Shown here: in pieces, positions 32,152 through 45,100 of the stretch
Layout of the letters: every line of letters begins with the position of its first letter
How positions within the stretch are numbered: the stretch's first letter is position 1
Source: Ischnura elegans
Taxonomy: Eukaryota; Arthropoda; Insecta; Odonata; Coenagrionidae
Direction: 5' to 3'
Assembly: GCF_921293095.1 (NCBI RefSeq)
Contig: NC_060257.1
Span: 59,060,968-59,124,967 of the forward strand
DNA length: 64,000 nt
Program-made: the position numbers and the translations under genes
Notes under the pieces: generated by a model
Told to the model about the DNA's origin: nothing
The model's input: the letters and a program-made list of their open reading frames with translations, nothing else
Databases searched by the model: none

Positions 32152-33836
32152 TTTCCTATTATTTTTTTATTGCCTTAATCGAAAGATTATTACTCCTGGA
32201 GTACGTATTTCGCGCTTTTAGATTTTTAAATGACAACATCTATTTTTCGCGATTAAATGAAAAGTGAAAATTTTCAAGCGCGCGAAAACGCGACGCTTAA
32301 GTATGAATGTCGGGAAATATCTCCGTACGTCGTATTTCTGGTTCCCCCTCCCGCCCGGTGAGATGACCTTGAGGCGAGGCTTAGCTCTGATACGTCGCAG
32401 GATGCTAGCGGATAGCTGAGTACCTTGCTGAACGGTAGCGCTTGGCTTAAAAAAGGTTTATTAATACCTTATCAAACGAAGAAAACTTTCCGACATTAGC
32501 CAGTTTTAATAGGTGATTATTAAGACATGTTTCCCTGAGCTCTGTGCCTCATGCTTGCATTGGTAACCTCAGACGATGCATAACTCCTATCCTCTCGTGT
32601 AGAAACTAGGTCCCTGTGACGTCATGCGGAGTGGAATCGCATGGGCGCCAATCTGGCCTTTTTCAAATGAGGATAAAATTTGACCCTTGCCATTCGTCTA
32701 AACCGGTATTTCAAAAACCAAATAATTTGTGTATTATGAATACACTAATGGTGGGTAACGAATCGCAATCAATGCCTTTCGTTTTCTTTGATGAAGGAAA
32801 CTACCCTATTGCATGCTGGTGATTGATCACCCCCTGCCAACACCCTAGAGGTGGCTAGCAGGTTATTATGTAGATGTAGATGTTCTTATAAAATTTCCCG
32901 GGGCAATGTCCCCGGTCTGCACCCCCCCCAATATTTTTTGTAAGTCCGCATCCCTGTATTGAGGTATAATACTCGAAGGTAAACCAACATTGCAAAATTT
33001 TAAATCTACATATCTTGCTAATAGCACGATATTTAGAAAATAACGGGCTCAAAATGCGACGTATTTCTAGCATCATTTAAGTTTGTTACATTTCGTCCGC
33101 AGATCTCTCAAAATACTTCTTCATTGGAGGGAAACTTATGCTCCTTCTTGCATTTACACGCACAAATATCGCAGAATAGGGTAGTCTTCTTCATCAAAGA
33201 AAACGAATGGCATTGATTACGATTCGTTGCCCACCATTAGTGTATTCATAATATACAAATTATTTGGTTTTAGAAATTTAGAGTTCCCAGTTTAGACGAA
33301 TGGCGATGGTCAATTTTAACCGCATTTGAAAAAGGCCAGATTCGCGCCCATGCGATGCCCCCCCCGTAACGTCACAAGGACCTAGTTTACGAGTAGATAG
33401 GAGTTTTACATCGTCTGAGATTACCAATGCATGCATGAGGCACAGAGCTCAGGGAAATATCTCTTAATAATCACCTGTTAAAACTGCCTATGGTCGGAAA
33501 GTTTCCTTCGCTTGACAAGGTATTAATAATCTTTATTTAAGCCAAGCGCAAACCTGCTAAAAGGGTACTCTGCCACCTGCCAGCAGCCTGCATCGCAGCG
33601 GAGCACACATCCTCGCCACAAGGTCACCTCACACGGCGGCAGAGGGAACCAGAATGACGTCATACGGGCTTTTCCTAGCATTCAAACTAAGCCGTCGCGT
33701 TTTCGCGCGCTTGAAATTTTTCACTTTTCATTTAATCGTGAAAAATAGATATTGTAATTGAAAAATCGTGAAAGCGTGAAACGCGTACTTTAAGAGTAAT
33801 AATCTTTCGATTTAGGCAATTAAAAACAATAGGAAT
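32152..33836. mobile_element. Large foldback element, 1.7 kb
   Basis: The left arm 32152-32813 and the inverted right arm 33179-33836 share TTTCCTATT, AATCGAAAGATTATTACTC, GAGCTCTGTGCCTCATG and TTTTCTTTGATGAAG over about 660 bases. The 365-base centre has no gene. Solo arms lie at 6275 (A) and 37308 (B). No target duplication is clear. Confidence 0.8.
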
Positions 33837-34114
33837 AATGTGTCTACAAAAGTGTTTGAGTTTTGTTTTTCAATAAAACCCCTCTTTGTCCTACTCGCAT
33901 TTTTCCGTAAGTTTTAGTACTTCCTACGGTACCGCAAAATCTATTTAGTCACAGACATTGAGAAAGAGAAGCGCGTCTCCAAAGTTCGCTTACCTTTCTA
34001 GCCACTCATGAGACCTCTTCATAGGCCGTAGGCTCATTGGCTGCGTTCTCGGTTCTAAAAATATCGCGAACAATACAAAAATATTTCATCACTTCTTTTA
34101 AGGTTGGAAACGCC
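33837..34114. other. Spacer before the unit A/B junction
   Basis: No gene is seen. It ends in GCCGCGCCGG at the breakpoint where unit B begins. Confidence 0.4.
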
Positions 34115-34720
34115 GCGCCGGTTTGTTTAATACCGACGAGACATCAAGGTACGAGGTACAAGTCGTCTCGATACGCCTTCTTTTTCACCTTCAACCATCC
34201 GCCGATTTATATTATCAAAGATGAGCGCCCTCGTAGCAGTACACGCGGGATGAATTTTGCTGTATTTTGGGGCGTGGGAGGGAGAGAGGCGAGCGGGCAG
34301 GGTGCGGTAGCGGCCACCCCTGTGAAGTAGCATAATAGAAGACAGGACGAAGTACGAACTATAGCCAAGCATAGGCCATTTCTACGTTTTCTTTTGTATG
34401 TGCTATTTTTATTTAAGGCTAATCTCATGAAATTTACGGCCTAGCATCGCCTAATATTCACTGAATGGCAACCCCGCCGTAAGATGATCGCTTCTAGAGT
34501 GCCTAATTTCACTGGTTTGCCTACATTTTTCCTGAACTCAGAGTGTAATTTATAGTAGCGGAATCAATATCCTTGTTTGAGATACTTCTATATACTGCTA
34601 TACCTGTCACCGAAAGGAAATTTGACCGATTCATAAAAGTATTGCGTGATCAATTACTTCGTTGCTAATTCTAAATGCGAATATTCTCTATCTGACTGAA
34701 ATTTACGGAATGCTGACCAC

Positions 34721-35000
34721 CAGTGGCGGAGCTAGAAATATGCTTATAAGGGGGGGGGATGGGATGGCCTGGGTGGCGACCCCCCCCCCCCTCCCCTAAC
34801 CAGTCAACTTTTTCGGGAAAATTTTTGAAAAATAGCACGCCTGGATATACATTTTACATAATTTTGGCAATAAATATTTAACTTTAGGCAGATGTAGTTA
34901 CTAAACCTCAAAACTAGACAATAGTTCCAAATAATTTTTAATATATCAGAGGCTTTGGGGGGGATCTATCCCCTCATCCCCCCTCATACTTACGCCACGG
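34721..35000. mobile_element. hAT-type MITE (unit B)
   Basis: This is the counterpart of 3652-3935. The left end CAGTGGCGG and left flank CTGACCAC are intact. The right end has decayed to CGCCACGG, with the flank altered to TTGGCTAC. Confidence 0.7.
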
Positions 35001-37307
35001 TTGGCTACGAATTACGAAGGATGTTTTCTAACCTTTGAGAGCGAAGAAGATCGCAGAACCGCCCAAACAGCAACTGTCTCAGTATTTTTCTCGACGAGCA
35101 ATTGATAAACGTCGGTCGCGCCGACCCCCACCACCACTACCACGAAACCAACCGTCTTATCTCAAGAATACGGAGAAGCGAAGGAATTTATACCCAGCTC
35201 CCAGACGATTAGCATCTCGTGCCCCGGATAGACGGCAGCAGACAGTCCGACCGTGAGTAATGAATTGTTAATATTATTTTAAAACGGACGAAGGAGTCGT
35301 ATAGTCTGTCCAATTCCGGAAGGCGGGTAATGCCTGTTCTAAACGCAATGCTCAGCGGCTGATCTTGCCGTGTGGATTACCACGGCTCAGCCGTGCAGAC
35401 GGATCGTCTGCTCGGCTGTGGAGCAGACGTACGGTTTTCTTCTAAGTGCGGATCTTCTCACTGAGCTCACAAATGATAAATTTAGTGACTCGTGCTAAAA
35501 TGGGGTTGTGGATGAGACCAATACCCTTGCTAGAATATTATAATAAGTTCATTGTGAACAAGAAATTTGAAAGCCTTTACCGTCGCACAGTGGGTTTTGA
35601 ATCGAAAAAAAGCTGGCCAAAACCTCAAAAACGAGTTTTTTGAGCTAGGAAGTTGAAACTTCGCATACATATTCTCAAATAAATTGAGCATAACTTTCCG
35701 TATTATTTCTTTCCTCTGTCTTCACGTTAATAATATATGTGAGGCCAAAGTTGAACAAATTTAGCGAAAAACGACCACCTTCGATTTTTTCTGAAAATTG
35801 CCAACTTTATCCTCGTGCAGTGGTTTCATGAATAGTTTTATCGGCAAAAATGTTATACCATCTTAATTGACACTTCTTTTTCTTCCATTTGAAGGGTTTT
35901 TAAAGATTTTGTTTCATTAATAACCATAGATATGTAACAAAATGGCGCAGCCTGTTTTCAGCCCTTTTTTTACATAAACGTAGAGAAAAAGTACATATTT
36001 ACACGGACTTTCGCTAAGCGACTTATACCACGTCGTTCTTTGAATCTTTTAAATTGTGGATCTAAAGTAAAACCTTGCACCAACTCGCAACCCCGAATTT
36101 AAATCGTTTTTTTTCGAGTGTGTGGTCTACTCCGGTTCTGGCCGGCGGCGGCGCAGAGTACGGCGACGCGGCAAGCGTGTGGATGCAATATGGTCTCATT
36201 CACTTTTATAAGTGGATAATAGATATAATAGTGATAGAAAATAATGAATGAAAGTAAAATTAATAAATATTGCTACGAATGACGCTTATTATGCAATCGC
36301 TGGGCACTGCAAGATGTACACTGAAAGGTTTCTTTCTTTGAGTGCATTCCACATACTACTACAGAGGATGGACTTAAATCGTGTGAACTTAAATCACCAG
36401 GAACTTGTATAATTTAGGCATAGAGTTATTTATGTTTTTAAGGACCTTGGCTATTAGTAACATGAGGTTATTAAGACGGTATTCATTAGAGGCAAGACTT
36501 TGTGGCAAATCTGCATATGTACGGGAAAGTTTAAATCCATGATAAAATAAGAAACGTATTCGCGAAAAAAACTGCCTGAACCAGGCAAGGCGGCTAGAAA
36601 TCTCTGGTACCAGCATCGCAAAACGAAAACCACTGCAGCGGCTTCGCCAAAATTACGCTAATATATTTAGTTTTCCGGCTTTGCAGTAATACCTTTTAAC
36701 CCATCCGTGATTGTGCGGAGTACCTCAGTTACCCCAAATTATGTTAATGTTACATAATTTTTTTAAATTTTGTTCTTTTGTTATTTTTTTGTATTTGAGC
36801 TCAACCTCTTTGCCGTTATTTAGGCGACGAATGATTTTTTTTTTCATTTAAATTGTTTATGAAAACTTCAATTTTTATTAGTGGGGTAACTAAGTTACCC
36901 CGCCCCGCTGTTGGCGGGAAGAAAAAAATCTTGTTTGCTAAATGAGTGCGGGGATAAAAGTTGAATGCAATAAATTTCTTTATATTATGTAGAACTTCAA
37001 TAATCCTAATGTTCTACCTGATGGCACCTTTTCTACACTTTTTTCATAGCATGTTAGTCAATGTACAGTTATAATAGCAAAATATGAAAGATTTCTGCCA
37101 TTTCGCACAAAATCAATGTACAAATCTAAATGTGGCCTACAATGTATTCATAAACTATCCAAAGAAGATATTATATCATTAAAAAAGAGCCATGGTTTTG
37201 AATTACAGTAAATACTAACGAAGTACAACATAAAATATATGAATTATAAACGATAAGAGGCATATATAGAGGTCTATACGAGTATTATCGTCTGCCCAAT
37301 AGGTTGG
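35001..37307. other. Shared intergenic sequence of unit B
   Basis: It matches 3936-6274. The exon-like frame of A is closed here by a one-base loss near 35085. No gene is recognised. Confidence 0.45.
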
Positions 37308-37722
37308 TTTCCTATTTTTTTCAATTGCCTAAATCGAAATATTATTACTCCTGGAGTACGTATTTCTCGCTTATAGATTTTTAAATGACGATATCTATTT
37401 TTCGCGATTAAATGAAAAGTGAAAAATTTCAAGCGGGCAAAAACGCGACGGCTAAGTAGGAACGCAGGGAAAAGCACATGTGATGTCATTCTGGTTCCAG
37501 CTTCCGCCGTGTGAAGCCACCTTGGTGCGAGGCGATGAGCGCCGCGGCGCGCCGCTGCGATTCAGGCTGCTAGCAGAGAGCAGAGTACCCTGCTAGCAGG
37601 TTATAGCGCTTGGTTTAAATAAGTATTATTAATTCCCTATCAAACGAAGGAAACTTTCCGACCATAGGAAATTTTAATAGGTGATTATTAAGAGATGTTT
37701 GCCTGAGCTCTGTGCCACATGC
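37308..37722 (+). mobile_element. Truncated foldback arm (unit B)
   Basis: This is the same arm as 6275-6955, but it stops at TGTGCCACATGCATG, where 1.9 kb of unit A sequence is missing and the sequence resumes at the equivalent of A 8611. Confidence 0.6.
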
Positions 37723-37981
37723 ATGTGATTCTGAAAAATGATGACTCGAGCGATCACTTTTCCGGTCGCGGCAAGTTTGAATGATCACTAAGAGGGACGG
37801 AAAAAATGATGGTGTACTTCAGGCTTAATATTGTTCAATATCTACGAGTGACCTAGATACGTCGGTTGAATCTTCAAGCCAAGCATATTTTTAGATGAAG
37901 GAGAATAGAAATACTATTTCTCATACACCTTAAAACTAAACGCATTCCCTTCCCCGATTCAAAAAAATAAAAATCTTACCT

Positions 37982-38188
37982 TTGAGATATTTATTTGTTC
38001 ATAAGGTCCTTAGGGTATTTTATATTAGAAGTGGTGAAAATAACTTACCAAGAATACATAATCTCCATCATTGTAATAATGCTCACATACCCAGACCAAG
38101 AACAGAATTGTTTAAACAAAGCTTCCAATTTTTGGAACCGAAAATTTACGGTGAGTTACCAAAATACATAATTGACGAAAATAATTAA
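37982..38188 (+). mobile_element. LINE reverse transcriptase C-terminal scrap (unit B)
   Basis: This is the counterpart of 8868-9074, with PRPRTELFKQSFQFL preserved. Confidence 0.5.
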
Positions 38189-38459
38189 TACAGATATTGC
38201 AAAAGGGTCATGATATGGTTTTCTACTCATAATTATGTTTCAAATTTGCTTAGATGAATGAGGTATGGTGATCAATGGAATGAGATGCAATGATTGTCTT
38301 AATTAGTGATTTCATATTTTATATGCACTTCCAGCATGATAACCCGAAAACGGAGTACTAACTCCAAAGGGGTACCTATGTTCCTACAGCAATGTATCAC
38401 TTACAATTTATATTTATGTAGAACAATATACATTATTATTATTTAGAAAGTTGAAATAG

Positions 38460-38694
38460 GAGGGGAGTTCATTAAGTAATGTAACACATTTTTTTCTGAA
38501 ACAGGGGTTGTTTAATTCAGCATTCAAATACATAATTTTATTCCTCAATCTTTTAGCTACACAAAGCTATTTTCCAACGTTATCTCCATTAAATATTACG
38601 GCTTGACGCCACCTTGAATAGAGGGTCTGTATTCCAGTACGGTACCATTCCACTGGTCGACGTCGGAGCCAACATCGTACTGCATCACTAACTT
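38460..38694 (-). mobile_element. Mariner 3' end with transposase C-terminus
   Basis: On the minus strand, 38694-38567 encodes EVSDAVRCWLRRRPVEWYRT then GIQTLYSRWRQAVI and FNGDNVGK before a stop, the standard end of mariner transposases (wL..Gi..L..RW..ci...GdYvek). The terminus at 38460 (AGGGGAGTTCATTAAGTAAT) resembles mariner inverted repeats. The remainder is missing. Confidence 0.75.
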
Positions 38695-39002
38695 CATAAA
38701 ATTAAGTGAACCCAAGGGATTTTGTGTTCTTATATAGGTAAACGGCTGGAGTCCTAACTCCGCCTGCATATTTTGGTTGCTATGTGGTTAGTTTGTAGAT
38801 ATGTAAATAAAGAAAAATTGCCAGTAGTAAAAAGAAAAAAGTATAGGCGGGAAATGTTATTAATTTTACGGAAACCAATTCATAAATATTAAGAACTTCC
38901 ATGCCTTTAAATACAATACATTTAATACCTTTGAATACGTCCATTTTTTCAAATTTATCGCCTGAAATAAACCATGCAATAAAATTATATTATTTACAAT
39001 GA

Positions 39003-39490
39003 GGTACGGGGAGAGTCCAATAATTAATGCAACACATTTTTTCGTGTAACAGGTGTTGTTTTATTCAAAATTCAAATACATCATGTTATTCCCCATTTTT
39101 TTTGTATGAAGATTTTCACAGCTTCTTTTATCAATGTTGGTGGTTGCTTTCGGGAAATGCTACGTAGGTAACATAATCTGCTCGACGTTTCACTCCTCGT
39201 ACTGGGGGCGTTTTCAAGAGAATGGGAGGGAAACCGTACGCAAACTTGGACATTACGCCTCCAGCCCTGGGCATAAAATAATGTTTAACGCTACATGGGT
39301 ATTGGCGAAGACGGAAGAATACCATCCGCGTCTTATACGTGAATCCGTCGAGATAGCGAAAAGGCCAAACAGTTTCAAAAGGGAGGATGGATATAACCTC
39401 AGCCGTATATGGAGAGGGTTCCTGGCCCAATATAATGACCAACGGCTATCGCCTTCCGTGAAAATTCATATCGGGTCAACAATGGGTTAA
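39003..39490 (+). mobile_element. Penelope-like GIY-YIG endonuclease fragment inside mariner sequence
   Basis: The frame 39134-39490 contains GHKIMFNATWVLAKTEEYHP, RLIRESVEIAKRPNSF and REDGYNLSRIW. This matches the C-terminal GIY-YIG region of Penelope-like retroelements (G..I......LA....Y..RLIREA.EI.K.P..FNR..GY.LSR.W). The left flank (39003-39120) is a mariner terminus like 38460, and related mariner sequence resumes near 39536, so the fragment lies within a mariner copy. The first GIY and YIG motifs are not visible, so the protein is truncated. Confidence 0.55.
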
Positions 39491-39676
39491 CGAAACCTAT
39501 ATAAGCTCGGGACGAGAACGGAACCAACATTCCTTCCCCAATCTTTTAGCTACAAAACACTATTTTTCAACGTAATCTCAATTCAAAGTCCTTCGCCATT
39601 CTGCTCCTCGACCTGATGACTGGTACTCCTTACTTCGACTTCAAGCTCCTGTGACATAAAAACAATGATTATATTA

Positions 39677-40660
39677 TTATGATCCTTGGCTGTGACCTCC
39701 AATTAGTATCAAATGTTTGTCCCACAAGCACATTATAAGTTTACTTACAGGAATGGCCTGAAATGGTAGTGAGGGCCCCGCTTCATCTAAAGAGGAGTTC
39801 CCCTCCACTGTGAGTGATAGCACTTTTTCTTCTATTGCAGTTAATTGGGTGCAGGGAGGTCCACCACCAGTTCCTACGGCATGCCGCTTAGCCTTGCTGT
39901 ATTGTTTTTGTGTAGCACTTAAGGTCTGCCCACGTCTAGGATAAGAATTAGGGGATGTCAATGATTTTTTCCTTATGAAACTTTAATTATACGAGCGTGA
40001 TGCGCCCTCTCCCAGCGGGCTTCCCCCGCTCTTTTCAATGCAGATCAACGGAGGGATAGGCGCGTTTCTAATTTTAAAATGCAGAAAAAAAGGCAGGGTC
40101 TTATGAACAAATTTAATTGGAATGTTCATGTACAAATTGAGGTCAGAGGACCTCTTTAAACACAACATTGGAAGTAATTACACTATCCTCTGTTAAACGC
40201 ACATGATGACTCATACTACGTATCAACAGGAGAGTTGAATGTGGTATCAGCCGCATTTTGATGGAAGTTATTTAAAGAATGCGAGATATTGTTGCAGATG
40301 AACAAATGTATCAGTTTGTGCCCCGTTAACGTCAGGAATATTTACCGTTTTTTTATTATTAAAAAATCTCTTTTATAGGAAACAATAGCAATATTTAGGA
40401 AGTAAGATATGCCGTCGCATGTTCTCTGATAAATTATGTGCATTTTGGTACCTCATTTGTAGAGTTTGGTTCCGTATAAGTCGAGAAAAAGGTATCTATA
40501 CAGTAGAAAAAATATAGAAGACTAGTTTGACCATCATCGAACATTACCTTTTGCCATTTATGTGCGAGCTTAGTAGGCCCGCTCCCATCTGCTTTTAGCA
40601 GGTCAAGTTCTTCTCACATTTTATTTTTTTTAAAGTCGGCCTGTGGGCCCTATAAATCCT
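39677..40660 (-). pseudogene. Myb/SANT-like Harbinger accessory protein exons
   Basis: On the minus strand, 40650-40560 encodes ELDLLKADGSGPTKLAHKWQ, like a Myb/SANT-type helix. The frame 39961-39677 has GTGGGPPCTQLTAIEEKVLS, the TGGGPP...LE..VL signature found in the DNA-binding partner proteins of PIF/Harbinger transposons. The exons lie on the same strand in the right order. There is no complete gene and no transposase next to them. Confidence 0.5.
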
Positions 40661-41567
40661 CCAAGAGCAAACTGCTCATTCTCTTCCATACATTTTATCA
40701 TTAAAGATATTTGCCCGAGAGACGCCTTTGTATCCCTTGAAAATTAAATAAGATGTACAGATTTTGATATACTTATCCAATCTCCAGACATTTATTACAA
40801 CTTAGAGCTATTATAAAATTTACCTTCTTTATGGCATTTATTATGTTAACGTACCTGGCCATTCTTAATTTAGGTCACTTTTCTTGCTCTCTGTCACAGC
40901 TTCGGTTAGTTTCTGCCGTCCTCTTAAGCGAAGGAATTAATAATTTACCGTTGCCACGTTAACGTTTGTTAATTTTATAAAGAATTTTTTCGTAAACAAC
41001 TCAACAACAGGAGTTTCAAGTGAATTATTGGTGCTTGCCTCCGTATGCTTCAACAGTAGTTAGGTTCGTTTGTCCCCCATGAGAAGCAGCGACCTCGGTG
41101 CCGCTACCCTGGTGTGATCTGGTGGCCGATGTAGATTCTCTATTCCAGGAAGATAAATATTTTGAAAATAGAATATAAGTTTGGGGCATAAAGGCCGCCA
41201 CATGCCTAAGCCATTGTCCACTGTACATTTTTAAGTTAACAATTTATGTCGAAAACAGTAAAAGGGTTCATTATTAAATTAAACCTGAGGGTATATTACT
41301 AAAATACTGACTCGCTATTGTAAAAAAATGTACTTTTTGGGTCTGAAGTAACTCGGGCTTCACATCGTGTGTTGGATGGATTTGCCATTTTACTCCTGCA
41401 TTAGAGCAAATGAACCACTTCATGCATGTACAAAGTTTACACTTGAAACAAATATTTAATACATATAACCTTCATGCTAAATTAATTAAGCACGTAATAA
41501 AATAGTAATGCATTTAATGCTGGAAATAATTATCAGTATTTACAGCTTGAATGAATGAAGTTTGAAT

Positions 41568-41717
41568 TTAAGTATACCGGGACTAGCCACGGTGATAACT
41601 TTTACGGGAGTCACCCGCAATGCACAATTGTGCGAAAAATCCACAGAGAAAAAATCATTCGCCTTGACCGGGATCCCGGTCAAGGCGAATGATTTTTTCT
41701 CTGTGGATTTTTCGCAA
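41568..41717 (-). mobile_element. Young 150-bp retroposed insertion containing an 86-bp perfect palindrome
   Basis: GAATGAAGTTTGAAT occurs on both sides (41553-41567 and 41718-41732) and only once in unit A (9835-9849). Positions 41631-41716 are an exact palindrome of 43+43 bases centred on GGGATCCC. Read on the minus strand, the segment starts with an inverted copy of its own body and continues past the palindrome to GGTATACTTAA. A 15-bp target duplication points to LINE-type priming. A SINE with a 5' inverted duplication is my best reading. Confidence 0.7.
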
Positions 41718-42097
41718 GAATGAAGTTTGAATGAGATTCTCATTGCCAGCGGATAAATCTGAGAAAGATTCCTAGCGGCCCAGTTTTGCTCTGAAGCAAC
41801 ATGCAGTAAAATCTACGTGTGAGGAAATGTTGAAAAAAGATTGTATTAACGTATTCTGATGGTTTTATTTACGCAACCAGACCACAAATTTTAACAAAAA
41901 ATTCATGGCAAAACACATTGGATTTTAAAGGCTTTAAGTGTTTACTATTTCATCAAAGCCGAGGATATGTTACTAAAATACTAATTCACCATTGTGAAGA
42001 AAAATACTTTTTGGGCCTGAGGGAACTCGGGTGTGTCGGACAGCATTGCTGATTATATAATAGCTGTTGACTACGTTTCTGGTTTTCCATTTTTTCT

Positions 42098-42121
42098 AGG
42101 ATGAGAATCGAAAGAGCTTAA
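42098..42121 (+). promoter_or_regulatory. Leader splice acceptor and short upstream frame (gene B)
   Basis: TTTTTCTAG (AG at 42098-42099) is followed by ATG at 42101 and a six-codon frame ending in TAA, as in gene A. Confidence 0.35.
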
Positions 42122-42194
42122 ACCCAAGGTTTGGCGACGCGAGGAGGTGGTTTCTCCATCAGTTTAACCTCCGCATTAGGAAGGATTGGGAAGT

Positions 42195-45100
42195 ATGGAG
42201 TGGGTTTCCCGCTTCCTAATACTGTTGGCGCTGAGTGCAACACTTAGCGGCAAGGCCGTGGTGAAACCCGATCATCCACTCATTTTCAATGAAGATCAGT
42301 CCGACAGATACGTACCTTCAAGTAAGTATACGCGGTGTGTTTAGTTATTAACGGGCGTTTTTTAAATTTCGCTCTTGGAATTGAAGTGTTTGAAGTTTAG
42401 AGAGTCCGATTGATAAAATATTTTTACACTTTAAATAAATAAAAGATCGTAGCACTTTTCAACAAACCTTTTACTGCGTACAAAGCGTTTCGGCTCACTG
42501 AGCCATCATCTGGTACAGGACACTGCAAAACATTTGAAAATCACCTTTATACCCTTGAGAAAGGGGGTTGCGGAGGATTTGACACCTTTGAAGAAGGGAG
42601 TGGGAACAGGCGTACAGAGTAGAGACAGTGGGAAAAGACCTACCCCTTTTTTTAATTCTTCTCAACCCCCCTCCCCTTTTTCTGTGGTTCTTCCCACGTG
42701 TCGTTATTTTATAGTTATGACTAGAGTCCTCCTTCCAACGTGGGTTCCCCACATCCCGTAGTTGTATCTTTTCCCACTGTCTCTACTCTGTACGCCTGTT
42801 CCCACCCCCTTCTTCAAAGATATGAAATCCTTCCCAACCAAAGTACAAAATATTTTTCACTTACACTAAGAATAACAACATTAAATTCACCATGGAATCA
42901 GTATATAAATCAATCAATTACTAAGACTATTGCTTACGGTAAAACCGAGTTGTTATTTCCTACACGGTCAAGTCTATTTCCTGTTAATTCCTTCCATGCT
43001 AACTCATGCACAAAAAATGAAAAGAATGACTCAAAATGTATACCTTTTTTTAGATGTGCTGGAAGCAGAGGAAAATAGTCATAACACAACAGTCCTCATT
43101 GGGGATAAATTCATCAGTTTAACGGAGCAATGTTACGAAGGTAAGTTTTCTTTCATCCTTAAGAGGAAATAACGAAGGTAGATAACGACAATCATCATCA
43201 TCACTGGACCAAAATCTTAAGTATGGTTTGAAGCAGCTCCCCCACTATACTCTCCTATCAGCTAATCATTTCACACCAACATATTTCTTCTCTATCACAT
43301 CCTTCTTTTACCTGTTCCATGTATTTTGTTCGAGGTCTTCCTTTCATATCTTTGTCATGTACGATCCCCTCAACATTTTTCTTCATAAAGCAATTACGTC
43401 TCAAAATATGGCCGATAAGGTTTATGCCAATACATAGGAAATATGATTCGGGCGCAATAATCATGTACTAGTCCCATAACACTATCCCTCCCTTTATGCT
43501 GGATTTTACCGGGGATTTCTTATAGGATAAATGATCCGGATTCCCATACACAACAAAGTATACTCCAAATATAAATTATACCAAAGTTTTTGCTAAATTC
43601 TATGCTTAAAATTCCCAAAAGAAGTGGATCTTTCTTTGATGATAATAACTGTTTTTAAGCTTGAAAATTCCAAATGGGAAAATAGCAGGATGGGAGGATA
43701 TCCAGGGATAAAAAATCGTGGATACTGGAACATTTTCAGTTTTTCAACGACTTCAGTGATTCATCATCCTCATCTACTGTATTTATTCGCTATTGCAAGT
43801 TTTTGCCACGCTAGTTTTCGTTACTGAAGTATCAGTAAATGTGGTACATAAATTGATTCCAACGATGTGAATTCCAACTAATCTCTATATTATCACTTTA
43901 CTTTCTCCTTATAGAGCCAATGAAGTACGACATCATATACCAGACGGCCTGGAAGCCAGCTCAAAACAACGAAGCCATTCGGATGTTTGAACCCGCCAAT
44001 TTCGTCGTGGTACTTGACGGAGAAGAAGGTTGCTACTCGAAGGCTGACTGCATTTACGATGTTCAACAACAAGCGACACCCAATCTGCCCGATGGATGCA
44101 AACTCCGGGAAAATTTCTACATTGGCGGAGACGGAAACATCTACGAAGGAAGAGGATGGAAGATATCACCTTACTGGTACCTGAGCGGACTCAGGAATCA
44201 GTCCCTCGCGGTCAAATTCACGGGTAACCACGAATCAAAACTACCCTCCCACAAAGCCCTACAAGCATTCAAATCTTTGCTTGTCGCGGGAGTTTGGCTG
44301 GGAACCCTCTCTCCCCGTTACCAGATCGTCTCCATCAGGCAGCTCGCGGAAACCGAAGCAACCGTGGGCGAAATCCTACACGAAAACGTTCAGGAGTGGT
44401 CAGGTTGGGTCAATGACGAGGTTCCCATGTCGAGGTGGGAGTATCAGCCCCAAGGCTTCCTCAACCTCGTATTCCGTCGAGAATGGAACGCCACGGAACC
44501 GTTGAGGGAACCAGAGGGCGCAACACAACCAGTCTCGTACGTGCTCCTCAACAACGTCGGCCAGCGTTGTCATTCTCGCAAGGAATGCATCTCACTGATG
44601 AAATCCTTGCAACAGTCACACCGCGAAGATTACGGGGACCTCCTGGATAATTTTTACATCGGAGAGGACGGGAACGTCTACGAAGGCAGGGGTTGGGATT
44701 ACCTCCCTCAATGGTACGTAAAAGGCATGCGATGGAGTTATGTCAGCGTCAGTTTCCTGGGAGCGTTCGATTCCGAGATACCGGCGTACCGAGCGATAAC
44801 ATCTTTCAAGGAGCTCATCAGCACTGGCTTGCGACTGGGAAAACTATCCACACTATACAAATTGACATCTCTCCGCATGATATATGATGACCAGGTTCTG
44901 CTAGGGGACGCGCTACACACTTATGTCCAGAAATGGACACCATGGGCACACATTTACGATGAGCTGACGATCGAAGGACGTATGGAAGCCGATTTAGTTC
45001 CTCTGATACGGCGTTCTGGATGGATATATGAAATGCCACCCGCACCTACATTTAAAAAAATCGAACCCAGTTTTCCCGTCGAATTCATCTTAATTCAGGA

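Larger units (their letters stand above)
3058..34114. repeat. Segmental duplication, unit A
   Basis: From 3058 the sequence matches unit B from 34115, segment after segment and in the same order: hAT MITE 3652, foldback arm 6275, LINE scrap 8868, PGRP gene 10335, PGRP relic 21457, THAP9-like relic 24033, Harbinger relic 27725, piggyBac end 31409. The match stops at 31815. The left breakpoint shows GCGCCGG shared by both copies. Unit-specific material in A includes 6702-8610, about 11705-12200, about 17440-20850, about 24960-25790 and 28956-31390. Confidence 0.9.
38243..40855. other. B-only segment of nested transposons
   Basis: Unit A joins the two sides directly near 9125. The inside contains a mariner C-terminus, a Penelope-like fragment flanked by mariner-like sequence, and exons of a Harbinger-associated Myb/SANT protein, described separately. 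The remaining parts show no gene. Confidence 0.6.
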
